A stretch of DNA of 33,646 nt from Hoeflea sp. (GCF_030682515.1 NZ_JAUXOD010000107.1:1-33646), one strand, 5' to 3'. Positions 8,497 through 16,583 are shown, numbered from the stretch's first letter. Numbers and translations: made by a program. The notes: generated from the letters alone by a model not told the origin.

Positions 8497-8879
8497 GGGC
8501 GCTTCCTGGCATCGGCTTGAATTCTATCCGGCTGCAGCGGCCGGACCTTGTGACCGTGTGATCGCAGAAGCGGGCGTTTCGGGCAAGTGGCGGGGATGAA
8601 ATCGGTGCCGGACGCATCAACGGCGGCGCTTCGATCGACTAATTCGCGCCGCCACGACACGGCGCGCGCAGCCGTGTCGGCTCCGGCTAAAACGTTGAAA
8701 CATCTTTTTCCCGGGCTTCGGGGAGCGGACGGACCCCGGCGCATCTGCACAGCACCGGCGCCGGCGCCGCCTGCCTCGCCATCCCAATCAACAGTGCACG
8801 GCGTCCCCACGAATTTGCGCGAGCCTAGACTTGGTCCGGCACACAACCTGATCCATCAGCCCCCACCGGAGACCCTTCC
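8497..8879. promoter_or_regulatory. Divergent intergenic region, asparaginase / transglycosylase
   Basis: There are 383 bases without a convincing gene between two outward-facing genes, so it should hold promoters for both. The one clear structure is a perfect 9-base inverted repeat (8655-8663 with 8671-8679) with a 7-base spacer, roughly midway, which could be an operator or a hairpin. Small open frames crossing the region run antisense into neighbours and lack ribosome sites. Confidence 0.4.
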
Positions 8880-9509
8880 ATGGCCCTGCATTCCCTCCTT
8901 TCCTCGCTGTTTTTATGGCTGCCGCGCTTTGCGGCCCCCTCGCCCGCGTCCGCCCCTGCCCCCTCGCTGCCGGTTCCGATCCCCTCTCGGAGCGCGTTTC
9001 GGCCCGAGCCGATGGTGGCCTGGGGCGCCAGGGTGACAGGCGATTTCAAGCGCAAGACGATCGCCATCGCCCGCAGGCTCGGCATGGATCCCAATCATCT
9101 GATGGCGATCATGGCCTTCGAGACCGGCCGCACATTCGATCCCGCTATCACCAACCGCGCGGGATCGGGCGCCACCGGGCTCATTCAGTTCATGCCCGCC
9201 ACTGCCAAGGCCTTGGGGACGACAACCGCGCGGCTGGCCGTGATGAGCGCCGTCGACCAGCTCGACTATGTCGAGACATACCTCGCGCCCTACAAGGGAA
9301 AGATGGGGGATCTGGCGAGCGCCTACATGGCAGTGCTCTATCCGCGCGCCGTCGGCAAGGAGCCGGGCTACGTGCTGTTCCGCAAGGGCTCAGTCGCCTA
9401 CAGGCTCAACCGCGGACTGGACACGAACGGCGACGGCGCCGTGACCAAGACGGAAGCGGCGGCGAAGGTGGAGGCCCTGCTCATCGAGGGCCTGCGGCTC
9501 AAGGGCTGA
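8880..9509 (+). CDS. Lytic transglycosylase (SLT fold) with C-terminal EF-hand loop
   Basis: The protein has 209 residues. A short hydrophobic N-terminus (about 4-18) and a Pro/Ala-rich linker suggest export or membrane anchoring. The SLT catalytic core spans about 55-160: Glu81 in MAFETG is the expected catalytic acid and GATGLIQFMPATAKALG (98-113 region) is the second family motif. Such enzymes cleave peptidoglycan glycan strands to 1,6-anhydromuropeptides. Residues 181-192 form a textbook 12-residue EF-hand calcium loop (D181, N183, D185, G186, V188, E192) just before the C-terminus. Similar SLT proteins with this loop occur in phage tail modules, but no phage gene is near. It is monocistronic, with the EamA gene starting 190 bases later. 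Confidence 0.85.
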   Translation: MALHSLLSSLFLWLPRFAAPSPASAPAPSLPVPIPSRSAFRPEPMVAWGARVTGDFKRKTIAIARRLGMDPNHLMAIMAFETGRTFDPAITNRAGSGATGLIQFMPATAKALGTTTARLAVMSAVDQLDYVETYLAPYKGKMGDLASAYMAVLYPRAVGKEPGYVLFRKGSVAYRLNRGLDTNGDGAVTKTEAAAKVEALLIEGLRLKG

Positions 9510-9698
9510 GTGGCCAGGCGGCGCGACAGACGGCGTGACTGGGGGGCCAGGCGAAGCCCGGTTAGCCAAACGGCGCTGTCTCTCTGCCCGCGCCAGCCAA
9601 TTTTTTACCTTCTGGACAAAATCTGGCCCTCGGTCCATTGTTCGTCTCCGCACGCCAGACCTGACCGCCAACCGTCCCTCACGGACCGGGAATTCCCC

Positions 9699-10541
9699 AT
9701 GCTGCGCACAATCCTGATCACCCTTCTGGGGCCGATGCTCTGGGGTTCCACCTATGCGGTGTTCACCGAGACGCTGCCGGTCGACCATCCGCTGCTCGTG
9801 GGGGCGATGCGGGCGCTGCCTGCAGGGCTGATCCTGCTGATGCTCAACCCGCGGATTCCGCCGCTCGAGGCGCTCAAGCGGCATGCGGTGCTGGGATTCT
9901 GCAACATCGGCCTGTTCTTCGCGCTCCTGTTCATCGCGGCAGCGCGGATGCCCGGCGGGCTCGCCGCCACGCTGGGCGCGATCCAGCCGCTGGTGGTGAT
10001 CCTGGCTTCGGGCTGGCTCATCGGCCGGGCGCCGCATCCGGTGCAGATTCTGGCGGGCATCGCCGGGGTGCTGGGGGTGGGGTTGCTGGTGCTGTCGCCC
10101 GACGCCCATCCCGATCCGATAGGCGTGGCTGCCGCCATCGGCGGGACGCTGTCGATGGCGGCGGGCACCGTGCTGATCGACCGCTGGGGCCGGAGGGGCA
10201 CGCCGCTCGAGACCACCACCTGGCAGCTGATCCTGGGCGGGGCGATGCTGCTGCCGGTGGCGCTCCTCGTCGAGGGCCTGCCGCCCTCACCAGGACTCCG
10301 GGAGACGCTCGGCTATTCCTGGCTGATGCTGCTCGGCACCGCATTTGCCTATTTCGTCTGGATCCGCGGCATCGGCCGGCTCGGGCCGAGCGCCGTCTAT
10401 CTGGCGCTCGCAAGCCCGGTGGTGGCGACCGCCATCGGCGCGATCGGGCTCGGCGAATGGTTCAGCCCCTGGCAATGGGCCGGGATGGCGCTGGTGATCG
10501 GCGCCACCGCGGTGGGGGTTTCGGTCGGGCGGCGTGGCTGA
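9699..10541 (+). CDS. EamA/DMT family transporter
   Basis: This is a 280-residue inner-membrane protein with about ten hydrophobic helices, arranged as two EamA repeats of five helices each. The N-terminal GPMLWGSTYA (about 10-19) and the helix pair ending in GEWFSPWQWAGMALV (about 250-264) are typical. Members of the drug/metabolite transporter superfamily export amino acids or small metabolites, and the substrate cannot be predicted. The frame is open upstream to 9510, but that extension is Arg-rich and lacks membrane features. ATG 9699 starts the first helix. It converges on the SDR gene with only seven bases between the stop codons. Confidence 0.88.
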   Translation: MLRTILITLLGPMLWGSTYAVFTETLPVDHPLLVGAMRALPAGLILLMLNPRIPPLEALKRHAVLGFCNIGLFFALLFIAAARMPGGLAATLGAIQPLVVILASGWLIGRAPHPVQILAGIAGVLGVGLLVLSPDAHPDPIGVAAAIGGTLSMAAGTVLIDRWGRRGTPLETTTWQLILGGAMLLPVALLVEGLPPSPGLRETLGYSWLMLLGTAFAYFVWIRGIGRLGPSAVYLALASPVVATAIGAIGLGEWFSPWQWAGMALVIGATAVGVSVGRRG

Positions 10542-10548
10542 ACCGCCC

Positions 10549-11319
10549 TTAACGTCCCGCGACGATCCCCGAGGACGCAAAACCGCCGTCGACGGCGAGC
10601 ACCTGGCCGTTGATGTAGCTCGCGGCTGACGAAAGCAGGAAGAGGATGGCGTTGGCCACCTCCTCGGTGCGGCCGTAGCGCTTGAGCGGCGTGTGCGCGG
10701 TCCAGAGCCTGCGCTCGTCGAGGGCGTGCTGGGCAGCAGACGGGTGCGCGTCGATGGCGCCCGGCGCCACCACGTTGACGCGGACGCCGGAAGCGCCCCA
10801 TTCATTGGCCAGCACCTGGCTCATCAGGATGATGCCGGCCTTGGACGCGCCGGTGGCGACCTGGCCCCAATTGGCGCGCTGGCCCGAGACCGAGGCGAGA
10901 TTGACGATCGCGAGCGTGTCGCCCATCTGGTCGAGGCAGGCGCGGCAGGTGATGAAGCTGCCGGTCAGGTTAACGTCGAGCACCTGGCGGAAGATCTCGG
11001 CGCTGGTCTTTTCGGCGGCCATGTTGCGGGCGATGCTGGCGCAATTGACGAGCCCCGTGACCGGGCCGAACTGGCTGACTGCCTGCGAGAGGCATTCGGC
11101 CACCTCCTCCTCGTCGGTCACGTCGCAGACCAGCGCCAGCACGTCCTCGCCCTCGAGCCGGTCCTCGCAGCGCGCCACACCCTCCTCGCTCGCGTCGAGA
11201 ATGGTGACCGTGACGCCCTCGTCGATCAGCATCAGCACGGTTGCCTCGCCGATGCCCGACGCGCCGCCGGTGACCACGACGTGGCCGGCGAGGCGGTGGG
11301 CGGCGAGGCCCTGGCTCAC
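10549..11319 (-). CDS. SDR-family oxidoreductase with catalytic Tyr replaced by Thr
   Basis: This 256-residue protein belongs to the classical short-chain dehydrogenase/reductase family. The cofactor motif TGGASGIG (17-24), Asp42 after the second strand (which favours NAD), NCAS (92-95, usually NNAG), Asn117 and Ser143 are in place. The expected YxxxK reads TGASK (156-160): Thr156 stands where the proton-donating Tyr should be, and Lys160 is kept. I checked this codon (ACC) in the DNA. It starts at GTG 11319, overlapping the thiolase stop by four bases, so it is translationally coupled. Together with the thiolase it suggests acyl-CoA chemistry, but loss of the Tyr makes a normal dehydrogenase reaction doubtful. 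It may be non-catalytic, bind ligand, or use another donor. Confidence 0.85.
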   Translation of the reverse strand: MSQGLAAHRLAGHVVVTGGASGIGEATVLMLIDEGVTVTILDASEEGVARCEDRLEGEDVLALVCDVTDEEEVAECLSQAVSQFGPVTGLVNCASIARNMAAEKTSAEIFRQVLDVNLTGSFITCRACLDQMGDTLAIVNLASVSGQRANWGQVATGASKAGIILMSQVLANEWGASGVRVNVVAPGAIDAHPSAAQHALDERRLWTAHTPLKRYGRTEEVANAILFLLSSAASYINGQVLAVDGGFASSGIVAGR

Positions 11320-12482
11320 CGGATCCGCTCGAGGATGGAGACGTAGTTGGCGACCGCGGCGCCGCCCATGTTGAAGATGCCGCCGAGACGCGCGTCCTTG
11401 ACCTGGATGCCGCCGGCCTCGCCGGCCAGTTGCATGGCCGAGAGCACATGCATCGACACGCCGGTGGCGCCGATCGGGTGGCCCTTGGCTTTCAAACCGC
11501 CCGAGGGATTGACCGGCAGGCGGCCATCCTTCGCGGTCTCGCCGCTCATCGCCAGCGCGCCGCCCTGGCCGGGCTTGGCGAGGCCCATCGCCTCGTACTC
11601 GATCAGTTCGGCGATGGTGAAGCAGTCATGGGTCTCGACAAAGGAGAGATCGTCGAGCGAGGTCTTCGAGTTCGCGAAGGCCCGCTTCCAGCCCTCGGCG
11701 CAGCCTTCGAAAGCCAGGATGTCGCGCTTGGACATGGGCAGGAAATCCTGCACGTGTTCGGCGGCGCGGAACAGGATGGCGCGCGGCGCCTGCATGGCGG
11801 TGGCGACATCGGCGAGCACGATGGCCGCCGCGCCATCGGAGACGAGCGAGCAGTCGGTGCGCTTCAAGGGCCCGGCGACGTAAGGATTCTTGTCGCTCTC
11901 GGCGCGGCAGAAGTCGAAGCCCAGATCCTTGCGCATCTGCGCCCAGGGATTGTCGACGCCGTTCTTGTGGTTCTTGGCGGCGATGGCGGCCAACCCGTCG
12001 GCCTGGTCGCCATATTTCTGGAAGTAGCCCTGGGCGATCTTGCCGAAGACGCCGGCGAAGCCGGCGGGCGTGTCGCCGTCCTCGGGCAGGTAGGAGGCCT
12101 TCAGGAGGTTGGCGCCGATCTCGGGTCCCGGCGTCGTCGTCATCTGCTCGACGCCCACCACCAGCACCCGGCGCGCGGCGCCGGCGCGGATGGCCTTGAT
12201 GCCCTGGTGGACTGCGGCGGAGCCCGTGGCGCAGGCGTTCTCCACCCGCGTCGCCGGCTTGAAGCGGAAGGCGTCATCGGCCTGCAGCACCAGGCTCGCG
12301 GTGAAATCCTGCGCCGAGAAGCCGGCGTTGAAATGGCCCAGATAGATCTCGTCGATGTCGGAGGCCTCGAGCCCGGCATGGGCAATCGCTTCGCGCGCCA
12401 CTTTTGTGATCAGGCTTTCGACGGTCTCGTCGGCCAGTTTTCCAAAGGGCGTGTGGGCCCAGCCGATAATGCAGGCGGTCAT
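11316..12482 (-). CDS. Thiolase-family acetyl-CoA acetyltransferase (SCP-x-like)
   Basis: This is a 388-residue thiolase-superfamily protein. Cys84 in NACATGSAA is the nucleophile that forms the acyl-enzyme. The THDCF motif and the C-terminal GGLKAKGHPIGATG carry the two conserved histidines. The overall pattern (TPFGKL at the start, ENACATG, THDCF) resembles the SCP-x-type or non-canonical thiolases more than PhaA/FadA. Those proteins often need a DUF35 OB-fold partner, and none is next to this gene. ATG 12482 follows a GGAG by nine bases. The open frame upstream is rejected because it lacks thiolase similarity. It is the first gene of a two-gene unit with the coupled SDR. The substrate, perhaps a medium or branched acyl-CoA, is unknown. 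Confidence 0.88.
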   Translation of the reverse strand: MTACIIGWAHTPFGKLADETVESLITKVAREAIAHAGLEASDIDEIYLGHFNAGFSAQDFTASLVLQADDAFRFKPATRVENACATGSAAVHQGIKAIRAGAARRVLVVGVEQMTTTPGPEIGANLLKASYLPEDGDTPAGFAGVFGKIAQGYFQKYGDQADGLAAIAAKNHKNGVDNPWAQMRKDLGFDFCRAESDKNPYVAGPLKRTDCSLVSDGAAAIVLADVATAMQAPRAILFRAAEHVQDFLPMSKRDILAFEGCAEGWKRAFANSKTSLDDLSFVETHDCFTIAELIEYEAMGLAKPGQGGALAMSGETAKDGRLPVNPSGGLKAKGHPIGATGVSMHVLSAMQLAGEAGGIQVKDARLGGIFNMGGAAVANYVSILERIR

Positions 12483-12748
12483 AAAATGCGTCTCCGTGAA
12501 TCTTGTCCGTGTTGGCGCGCATTTTGAGCGCGCGGGCGGCTTTGTAAAGAGCCATGGCAAGGATAGGTGGTTTGAGGGCAGGACCAGGCGGAGACCCGCA
12601 TGCGGTGAGCGACCGCCGGGGCCGAAGCGGAAGGGCAGCCCTAGGGCGCCGGCGCTGGAAAGGCGGATCCGGCGCGTCTCACCAAAACTTGATCACGATC
12701 CAGCGATTGCGGCTGGAAATGGCCACACTTGCCCGCCAGAAGCCGGTC

Positions 12749-13087
12749 ATGACCATTCGCCGCCTTCTCCTTCTCTGTCTTCTGACCGTCACGCTCGGGG
12801 TGACCGGGCCGTTTGCGCGCGGATTGTCGGCGCAGGCCGCTCAGCTGCTCCAGCCGGCGAACCTGACCTGGTCGGCCGCGGCGATCCCTCTCACACCCGG
12901 CGCCACATCCTCCAAGCGCTGCCAGCGCGGCGCGGTGGCCTGGTCAGCCTGCACCCTCGACCTTGATATGCCGGAACGGGGAGATCCCGTCGCGATCGTC
13001 ACAGGCAAGATCATCGATCACGTGCTGGATGGAACCTCGGGCGACCTGGCGCGTTCAAGACTTTTCAGGCCTCCGCGTATGGGCTGA
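12749..13087 (+). CDS. Small secreted protein of unknown function
   Basis: The protein has 112 residues. The N-terminus has basic residues, then a Leu-rich core (about 6-22) and a likely signal peptidase site after GLSAQA (about residue 32), so the mature part would be about 80 residues. Two cysteines (SKRCQRGA and WSACTLD) could form a periplasmic disulfide. I do not recognise the family. Start choice follows the signal peptide, and a ribosome site is weak. The open frame extends upstream to 12554, but that part looks non-coding. It lies 55 bases before the L,D-transpeptidase gene on the same strand, so a shared transcript and an envelope role are possible. Confidence 0.6.
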   Translation: MTIRRLLLLCLLTVTLGVTGPFARGLSAQAAQLLQPANLTWSAAAIPLTPGATSSKRCQRGAVAWSACTLDLDMPERGDPVAIVTGKIIDHVLDGTSGDLARSRLFRPPRMG

Positions 13088-13142
13088 ACCGAATCCGGGC
13101 CTTCGATGGCCCTGTTCCCTTCAGCCACAAAGGACTTCATAC

Positions 13143-13835
13143 ATGATTACCCGACGTATTTTTCTCAGTGCGGCCTCCGCCGCCGCCCTCTCCGGCTGCA
13201 CCTCGATCGGCAGCCGCGAACTCGCCCTCCCCGAGGTCAAGCCGCAGCCCCCGGTGATGCCCGCCCATTACGGCCCGGTGTTCGACGAGGGATACTCCAT
13301 CCCCGCGGTGCCGGCGGGCGTGGTGCCCGAACAGTTCTGGCGCCAGCAGGTAGCCAATCCGTTCCCCCAGGAGGTGCCAGGCACCATCATCATCGACACG
13401 AGCACGTTCTATCTGCACCTGGTCGAGGACGGCGGAACCGCCATGCGCTACGGCGTGGGCGTCGGCCAGCAGGGCTTCTCCTGGGGCGGCGCCGCGGTGG
13501 TGCAGTACAAGCGCAAATGGCCGGTCTGGAGGGCGCCCGACGAGATGGTGGCGCGCAACCCGGAACTCGAGCCCTACTCGGTCGCCAATGGCGGCATGGA
13601 GCCGGGGCTGATGAACCCGCTCGGCGCCCGGGCGCTCTACCTGTTCGACAATGGCGAGGACACGCTCTACCGGATCCACGGCAACCCTGAAGCCCATTCG
13701 ATCGGCCAGGCTGTCTCCTCGGGCTGCATCCGGCTTTTGAACCAGGACATCATCGACCTCTATGAACGTGTGCGCAACCGCGCCAAGGTGATCGTGCTGC
13801 AGCCCAACCCCGCGCTGTCGGTGGGCCTCAGCTGA
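13143..13835 (+). CDS. L,D-transpeptidase (YkuD domain) lipoprotein
   Basis: The protein has 230 residues. The N-terminus begins with MITRRIFLSA and a lipobox LSGC with Cys19, so it is expected to be a lipid-anchored periplasmic protein. The paired arginines also resemble a Tat signal. The YkuD domain occupies about 80-225 and ends in the active-site block: His in YRIHGNPEA, then SSGCIRLLN with the catalytic Cys195. Such enzymes form 3-3 crosslinks in peptidoglycan or attach proteins to it, and Rhizobiales encode many copies. It follows a small secreted protein and is followed by a strong hairpin before the convergent GST gene. Confidence 0.92.
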   Translation: MITRRIFLSAASAAALSGCTSIGSRELALPEVKPQPPVMPAHYGPVFDEGYSIPAVPAGVVPEQFWRQQVANPFPQEVPGTIIIDTSTFYLHLVEDGGTAMRYGVGVGQQGFSWGGAAVVQYKRKWPVWRAPDEMVARNPELEPYSVANGGMEPGLMNPLGARALYLFDNGEDTLYRIHGNPEAHSIGQAVSSGCIRLLNQDIIDLYERVRNRAKVIVLQPNPALSVGLS

Positions 13836-13841
13836 GCCACG

Positions 13842-13893
13842 CCGGGACGGCGCCCGCAGGACCCGATCGACGGGTCGGGCAGGCGCCGTCCGG
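13842..13893. terminator. Nested hairpin between convergent genes
   Basis: Outer arms (13842-13854 with 13882-13893) pair over 12 bases with one bulge. They enclose a perfect inner hairpin of six base pairs with a five-base loop (13860-13876). It sits between the L,D-transpeptidase and GST stop codons and would work for either strand, although no T-run follows on either side. It is probably a bidirectional transcription end. Confidence 0.5.
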
Positions 13894-13909
13894 CAGCAAC
13901 GGTGGTGGT

Positions 13910-14518
13910 TCAGGCCGCCGAATGCGCCGTGTCATAGGCCGCCAGCCGCGCTGCCGAAGGCCGCGCCTCGCAGCGTTCCATCCAGTCCCTGATCGCGGGC
14001 ACGTCCGGCGTGGCATCCGGAAGCCAGACAAAGGTCGATCCCAGCAGCAGGTCGGCTGCGGAAAAGCTGTCGCCCAGAATGTAGGGCGTTCGGGACAGTT
14101 GCCCGGCAAGCCGCGCGGTCATCTCGGCCACACCGCGAAACGTGGCGTCGAGACTGCGGTGCGACAGGCCAGAGATCTTGAACACCATCACCGGCTCCAT
14201 CACGTCGCCATACCAGGCAAGCCAGCTCAGAAAGGGTCCGCGCTCGCGATGTCCGATCGGCCGGCCGAGACCGGCCTCGGGGAAAAGCTCGGTGAGGTAG
14301 AGAATGATGGCGCTCGATTCCCAGATCTCGACGCCGTCATGGACCAGCAGCGGCACCTTGCCCTCGGGATGCGGATTGGCCGGATCGGCGCCGCCGGAGC
14401 CGTCGAAGCGGGAGATCGTGACGTTCCGGATCTCGACCTGGTCGAGAACGCCCAACTCATCGAGCAGGCGGACGATGCGGGACGAGCGGGACTGCGGCGC
14501 ATGATAGAGGGTGAGCAT
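13910..14518 (-). CDS. Glutathione S-transferase family protein
   Basis: This is a 202-residue two-domain GST. The thioredoxin-like N-terminal domain (about 1-80) begins with MLTLYHAPQSRSSR, which places a Ser near residues 10-13 at the glutathione site, and includes the cis-Pro motif GKVPLL followed by WESSAII, which binds the gamma-glutamyl part. The helical C-terminal domain (about 88-200) has the N-capping block FSAADLLLG. It is cytosolic, and the second substrate is unknown. The ATG follows AGGA by about nine bases. It differs from the GST inside the bet operon and shows no operon partner. Confidence 0.88.
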   Translation of the reverse strand: MLTLYHAPQSRSSRIVRLLDELGVLDQVEIRNVTISRFDGSGGADPANPHPEGKVPLLVHDGVEIWESSAIILYLTELFPEAGLGRPIGHRERGPFLSWLAWYGDVMEPVMVFKISGLSHRSLDATFRGVAEMTARLAGQLSRTPYILGDSFSAADLLLGSTFVWLPDATPDVPAIRDWMERCEARPSAARLAAYDTAHSAA

Positions 14519-14821
14519 GAGATGTATCCTGACAGGGGTTGATCGAGGCCGCAGCGTAGCAGCCTAATGCTGTCAGTTTTTGTCAGCATGCATGCGGCCA
14601 GTGCATTCCTGGATGGCGCGCCGGATCCGGCGCCGAGCCGCCTGACCGGTCGACGGCAGGAGGCTGGCTTGAGGCTGTCTTCGGCCAGCACATTTCGGAT
14701 CCGGTGTCGCGGACAGACGCGCACGATGGCTCAAAATCTTGCATGGGGTTTTGAAGGTTTGCACCAGCCGCGCGTCTGCGGCGCCGTTGGCGGTCAACCA
14801 GATGAAACCGGGGGATTCAGA
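14519..14821. promoter_or_regulatory. Divergent intergenic region, GST / EamA transporter
   Basis: There are 303 bases between two outward-facing genes. The transporter frame is open through it, but the translated stretch has neither membrane helices nor family similarity, so I treat it as non-coding. A short repeated TGTCAG element flanks a T5 run at about 14573-14587. No clear operator is identified. Confidence 0.35.
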
Positions 14822-15856
14822 ATGACCGCAGTGTCCGCCGACGCGCCTGCCCAGTCCTCCCGTCCGCTCGAGGGCATTGCCTGCGTGCTGGGCGGCGCCT
14901 GGTGCTTTGTCGGGCAGGACCTCCTGATCAAGGACCTGCTCGGGGCGCAGCCGCTGTGGATGCTGATCTTCGTGCGCGCCTGCATCTCGATCCTGGTGCT
15001 CGCGCCGCTGATCCTCTGGCTTGGCGGCAATCACCGGCTCTACACGCCGTTGTGGCCCATCCATCTGGTGCGGGCGTTTCTGCTGACCGCGGGATTTGCG
15101 ATGTTCTACGCGGCGTTTCCGTTCATGCCGCTGGCCGAAGTCTCCACCATCTTCTTCTCCGCACCGCTGTTCATCGGCATCCTGGCGGCGCTGTTCCTGG
15201 GAGAGCGGATGGGCATTCACCGGATCGTGGCGCTGATGGTGGGCTTCTCGGGCGTGGTGCTGGCGATGGCCCCCGGCCAGGAGAGCTTTCAGTGGGTGGC
15301 GCTGCTGCCCTTGTTCTGCGCGCTGTCCTATGCCGCCTCGATGATCCTGACGCGGCGGGTGGGAGACGGCGAAAGCAGCCTGACCATGGGCCTTTGGACC
15401 ATCGGCGGGTCCGGGGTGATGATCTGGCCGCTGGGCTGGCTGGTCACCACGCTGGTGCCGATGGGGCCCGAGTTCCATCACCTCAGGCTGGAGTTCATCG
15501 TGCCGGGCGTCGAGCAAATGGCCAATCTGGCGCTGCTGGGCGTGGTGGGCATGACCGGGTACATTCTCTTGAGCCGCGCCTACCAGGTGGCCAATGCCAG
15601 CCTGATCGCACCGTTCGACTATGCCTATCTTCCGTTCGCCGCCACGGCGGCCTGGTTCTTCTGGGGCGAGGTTCCGAGCCTGAACACGCTTTCCGGCATG
15701 GCGCTGATCATCGGCGCCGGCCTCTATATCGGCTACCGCGAACTCCGGGCGCCTGCCCGCGCCGTCTCGCCCGCGCCGGTGGGCGAGACGGTGATCGCCA
15801 CCGGCGTCCCCGCCGTGACGGAGGACAGTGCAGAGCCGCCAGACAGCACGATGTGA
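14822..15856 (+). CDS. EamA/DMT family transporter
   Basis: This is a 344-residue inner-membrane protein with about ten helices in two EamA repeats, the first starting near residue 20 (CVLGGAWCFVGQDLLIK). The block LAEVSTIFFSAPLFIGILAA and the second-repeat counterpart NASLIAPFDYAYLPFAATAA are typical of the RhaT/RarD-like exporters of this superfamily. A ~40-residue Ala/Pro/Val-rich C-terminal tail follows the last helix. The first ATG after a GGGGG stretch was chosen. The substrate is unknown. It converges on hicB with 35 bases between the stops. It is only distantly similar to the other EamA protein at 9699-10541, so they are not recent duplicates. Confidence 0.88.
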   Translation: MTAVSADAPAQSSRPLEGIACVLGGAWCFVGQDLLIKDLLGAQPLWMLIFVRACISILVLAPLILWLGGNHRLYTPLWPIHLVRAFLLTAGFAMFYAAFPFMPLAEVSTIFFSAPLFIGILAALFLGERMGIHRIVALMVGFSGVVLAMAPGQESFQWVALLPLFCALSYAASMILTRRVGDGESSLTMGLWTIGGSGVMIWPLGWLVTTLVPMGPEFHHLRLEFIVPGVEQMANLALLGVVGMTGYILLSRAYQVANASLIAPFDYAYLPFAATAAWFFWGEVPSLNTLSGMALIIGAGLYIGYRELRAPARAVSPAPVGETVIATGVPAVTEDSAEPPDSTM

Positions 15857-15891
15857 GGGTTTACCGGAGGCCTGGAAGGCCCTGACGACGT

Positions 15892-16323
15892 TCAGGCCGC
15901 GTCGCGCACCGACACCACGATCTCGCGGCCCAGAACCGCCAGCGCCGCCTCGATGAGGGCAAGTTTGGTGGGGTGATCGGGATCCAGAATACGGCGGGCC
16001 TCGGTCTCCCGCCTACCCAGCCGCCGTGCCAGTTCGGATTTCGACAGGCCGCTTGCCGCAAAGGCCTCGATCACCGCGAGTTTCAGAGCGGTCGCGGGAT
16101 CGACGGCGATTTCGACCAACCCGGTCTCCTCCTCCCTCGACGGCGGCAAGACGCCGTCCTCAGCGATCATGCCGCGCAGGGCAAGACCCAGCGCCTCGCG
16201 GGCGCTTGCTATGGCGTCGGCCCGATCCGCGCCATGGGTAATGGCGCCGGGAACATCGGGAAAGGTAACCAGGACCCCGCCATCCGGGTCAGGTTCGAAG
16301 ACCGCCCTGTAGACATATTGCAT
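15892..16323 (-). CDS. hicB: HicB-family antitoxin
   Basis: The protein has 143 residues. The N-terminal half is the HicB partial RNase-H-like fold (YRAVFEPDPDGGVLVTFPDV, then an Ala-rich helix). The C-terminal half (about 85-143) carries an XRE-type helix-turn-helix (LSKSELARRLGRRE), so it should bind its own operator. In this family HicB neutralises the HicA mRNA interferase and represses the operon. A purine-rich ribosome site (AGGGGAGAG) lies upstream in the 37-base gap after the hicA remnant. Because the cognate hicA is frameshifted, this antitoxin may be an orphan. Confidence 0.9.
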   Translation of the reverse strand: MQYVYRAVFEPDPDGGVLVTFPDVPGAITHGADRADAIASAREALGLALRGMIAEDGVLPPSREEETGLVEIAVDPATALKLAVIEAFAASGLSKSELARRLGRRETEARRILDPDHPTKLALIEAALAVLGREIVVSVRDAA

Positions 16324-16360
16324 GCTCTTGCGCTCTCTTTCTGCTCTTCTCTCCCCTGGA

Positions 16361-16554
16361 TCATTCGATCCCGAGTTGTTTCTTGATCAGCTTCACATAG
16401 CCAGGGGTCAATTCGCCGGACTTGATGGTGGTCATCCTTCCATCGAAGCTGACCCGGTAATGGGAGCCCTTCCCTTGTCGGTAAAGACTTCAATGGGCTT
16501 TTCCCGTTTTCGGGCATATGCCCTCAACTCCCGGAGCAACGCCTCGCGCTTCAA
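16361..16554 (-). pseudogene. hicA: HicA-family toxin gene disrupted by a one-base frameshift
   Basis: Reading the minus strand from a TTG at 16554 (after a GGAG) gives LKREALLRELRAYARKREK and on to EVFTDKG, the normal start of this HicA subtype. The frame then runs out at a stop soon after. Shifting by one base in the AAGGGAAGGGC stretch (about 16465-16475) restores the family's C-terminal half: GSHYRVSFDGRMTTIKSGE, then LTPGYVKLIKKQLGIE and a stop at 16361. GSHY contains the catalytic His. The simplest reading is a one-base deletion next to G-runs, so the toxin would be inactive. A sequencing error in the homopolymer-like tract would look the same. It is upstream of hicB in the normal hicA-hicB order. 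Confidence 0.8.
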
Positions 16555-16583
16555 CTGCCCATCTCCATCTCTTGACCCAAATT

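Noticed and set aside
8880-9509. Prophage or gene transfer agent remnant suggested by the SLT plus EF-hand protein
   Set aside because: No capsid, tail, integrase or terminase genes are near; both neighbours are ordinary metabolic or transport genes.
12554-12748. N-terminal extension of the small secreted protein
   Set aside because: The extension is Arg/Gly-rich, has no signal features and would bury the clear signal peptide starting at 12749.
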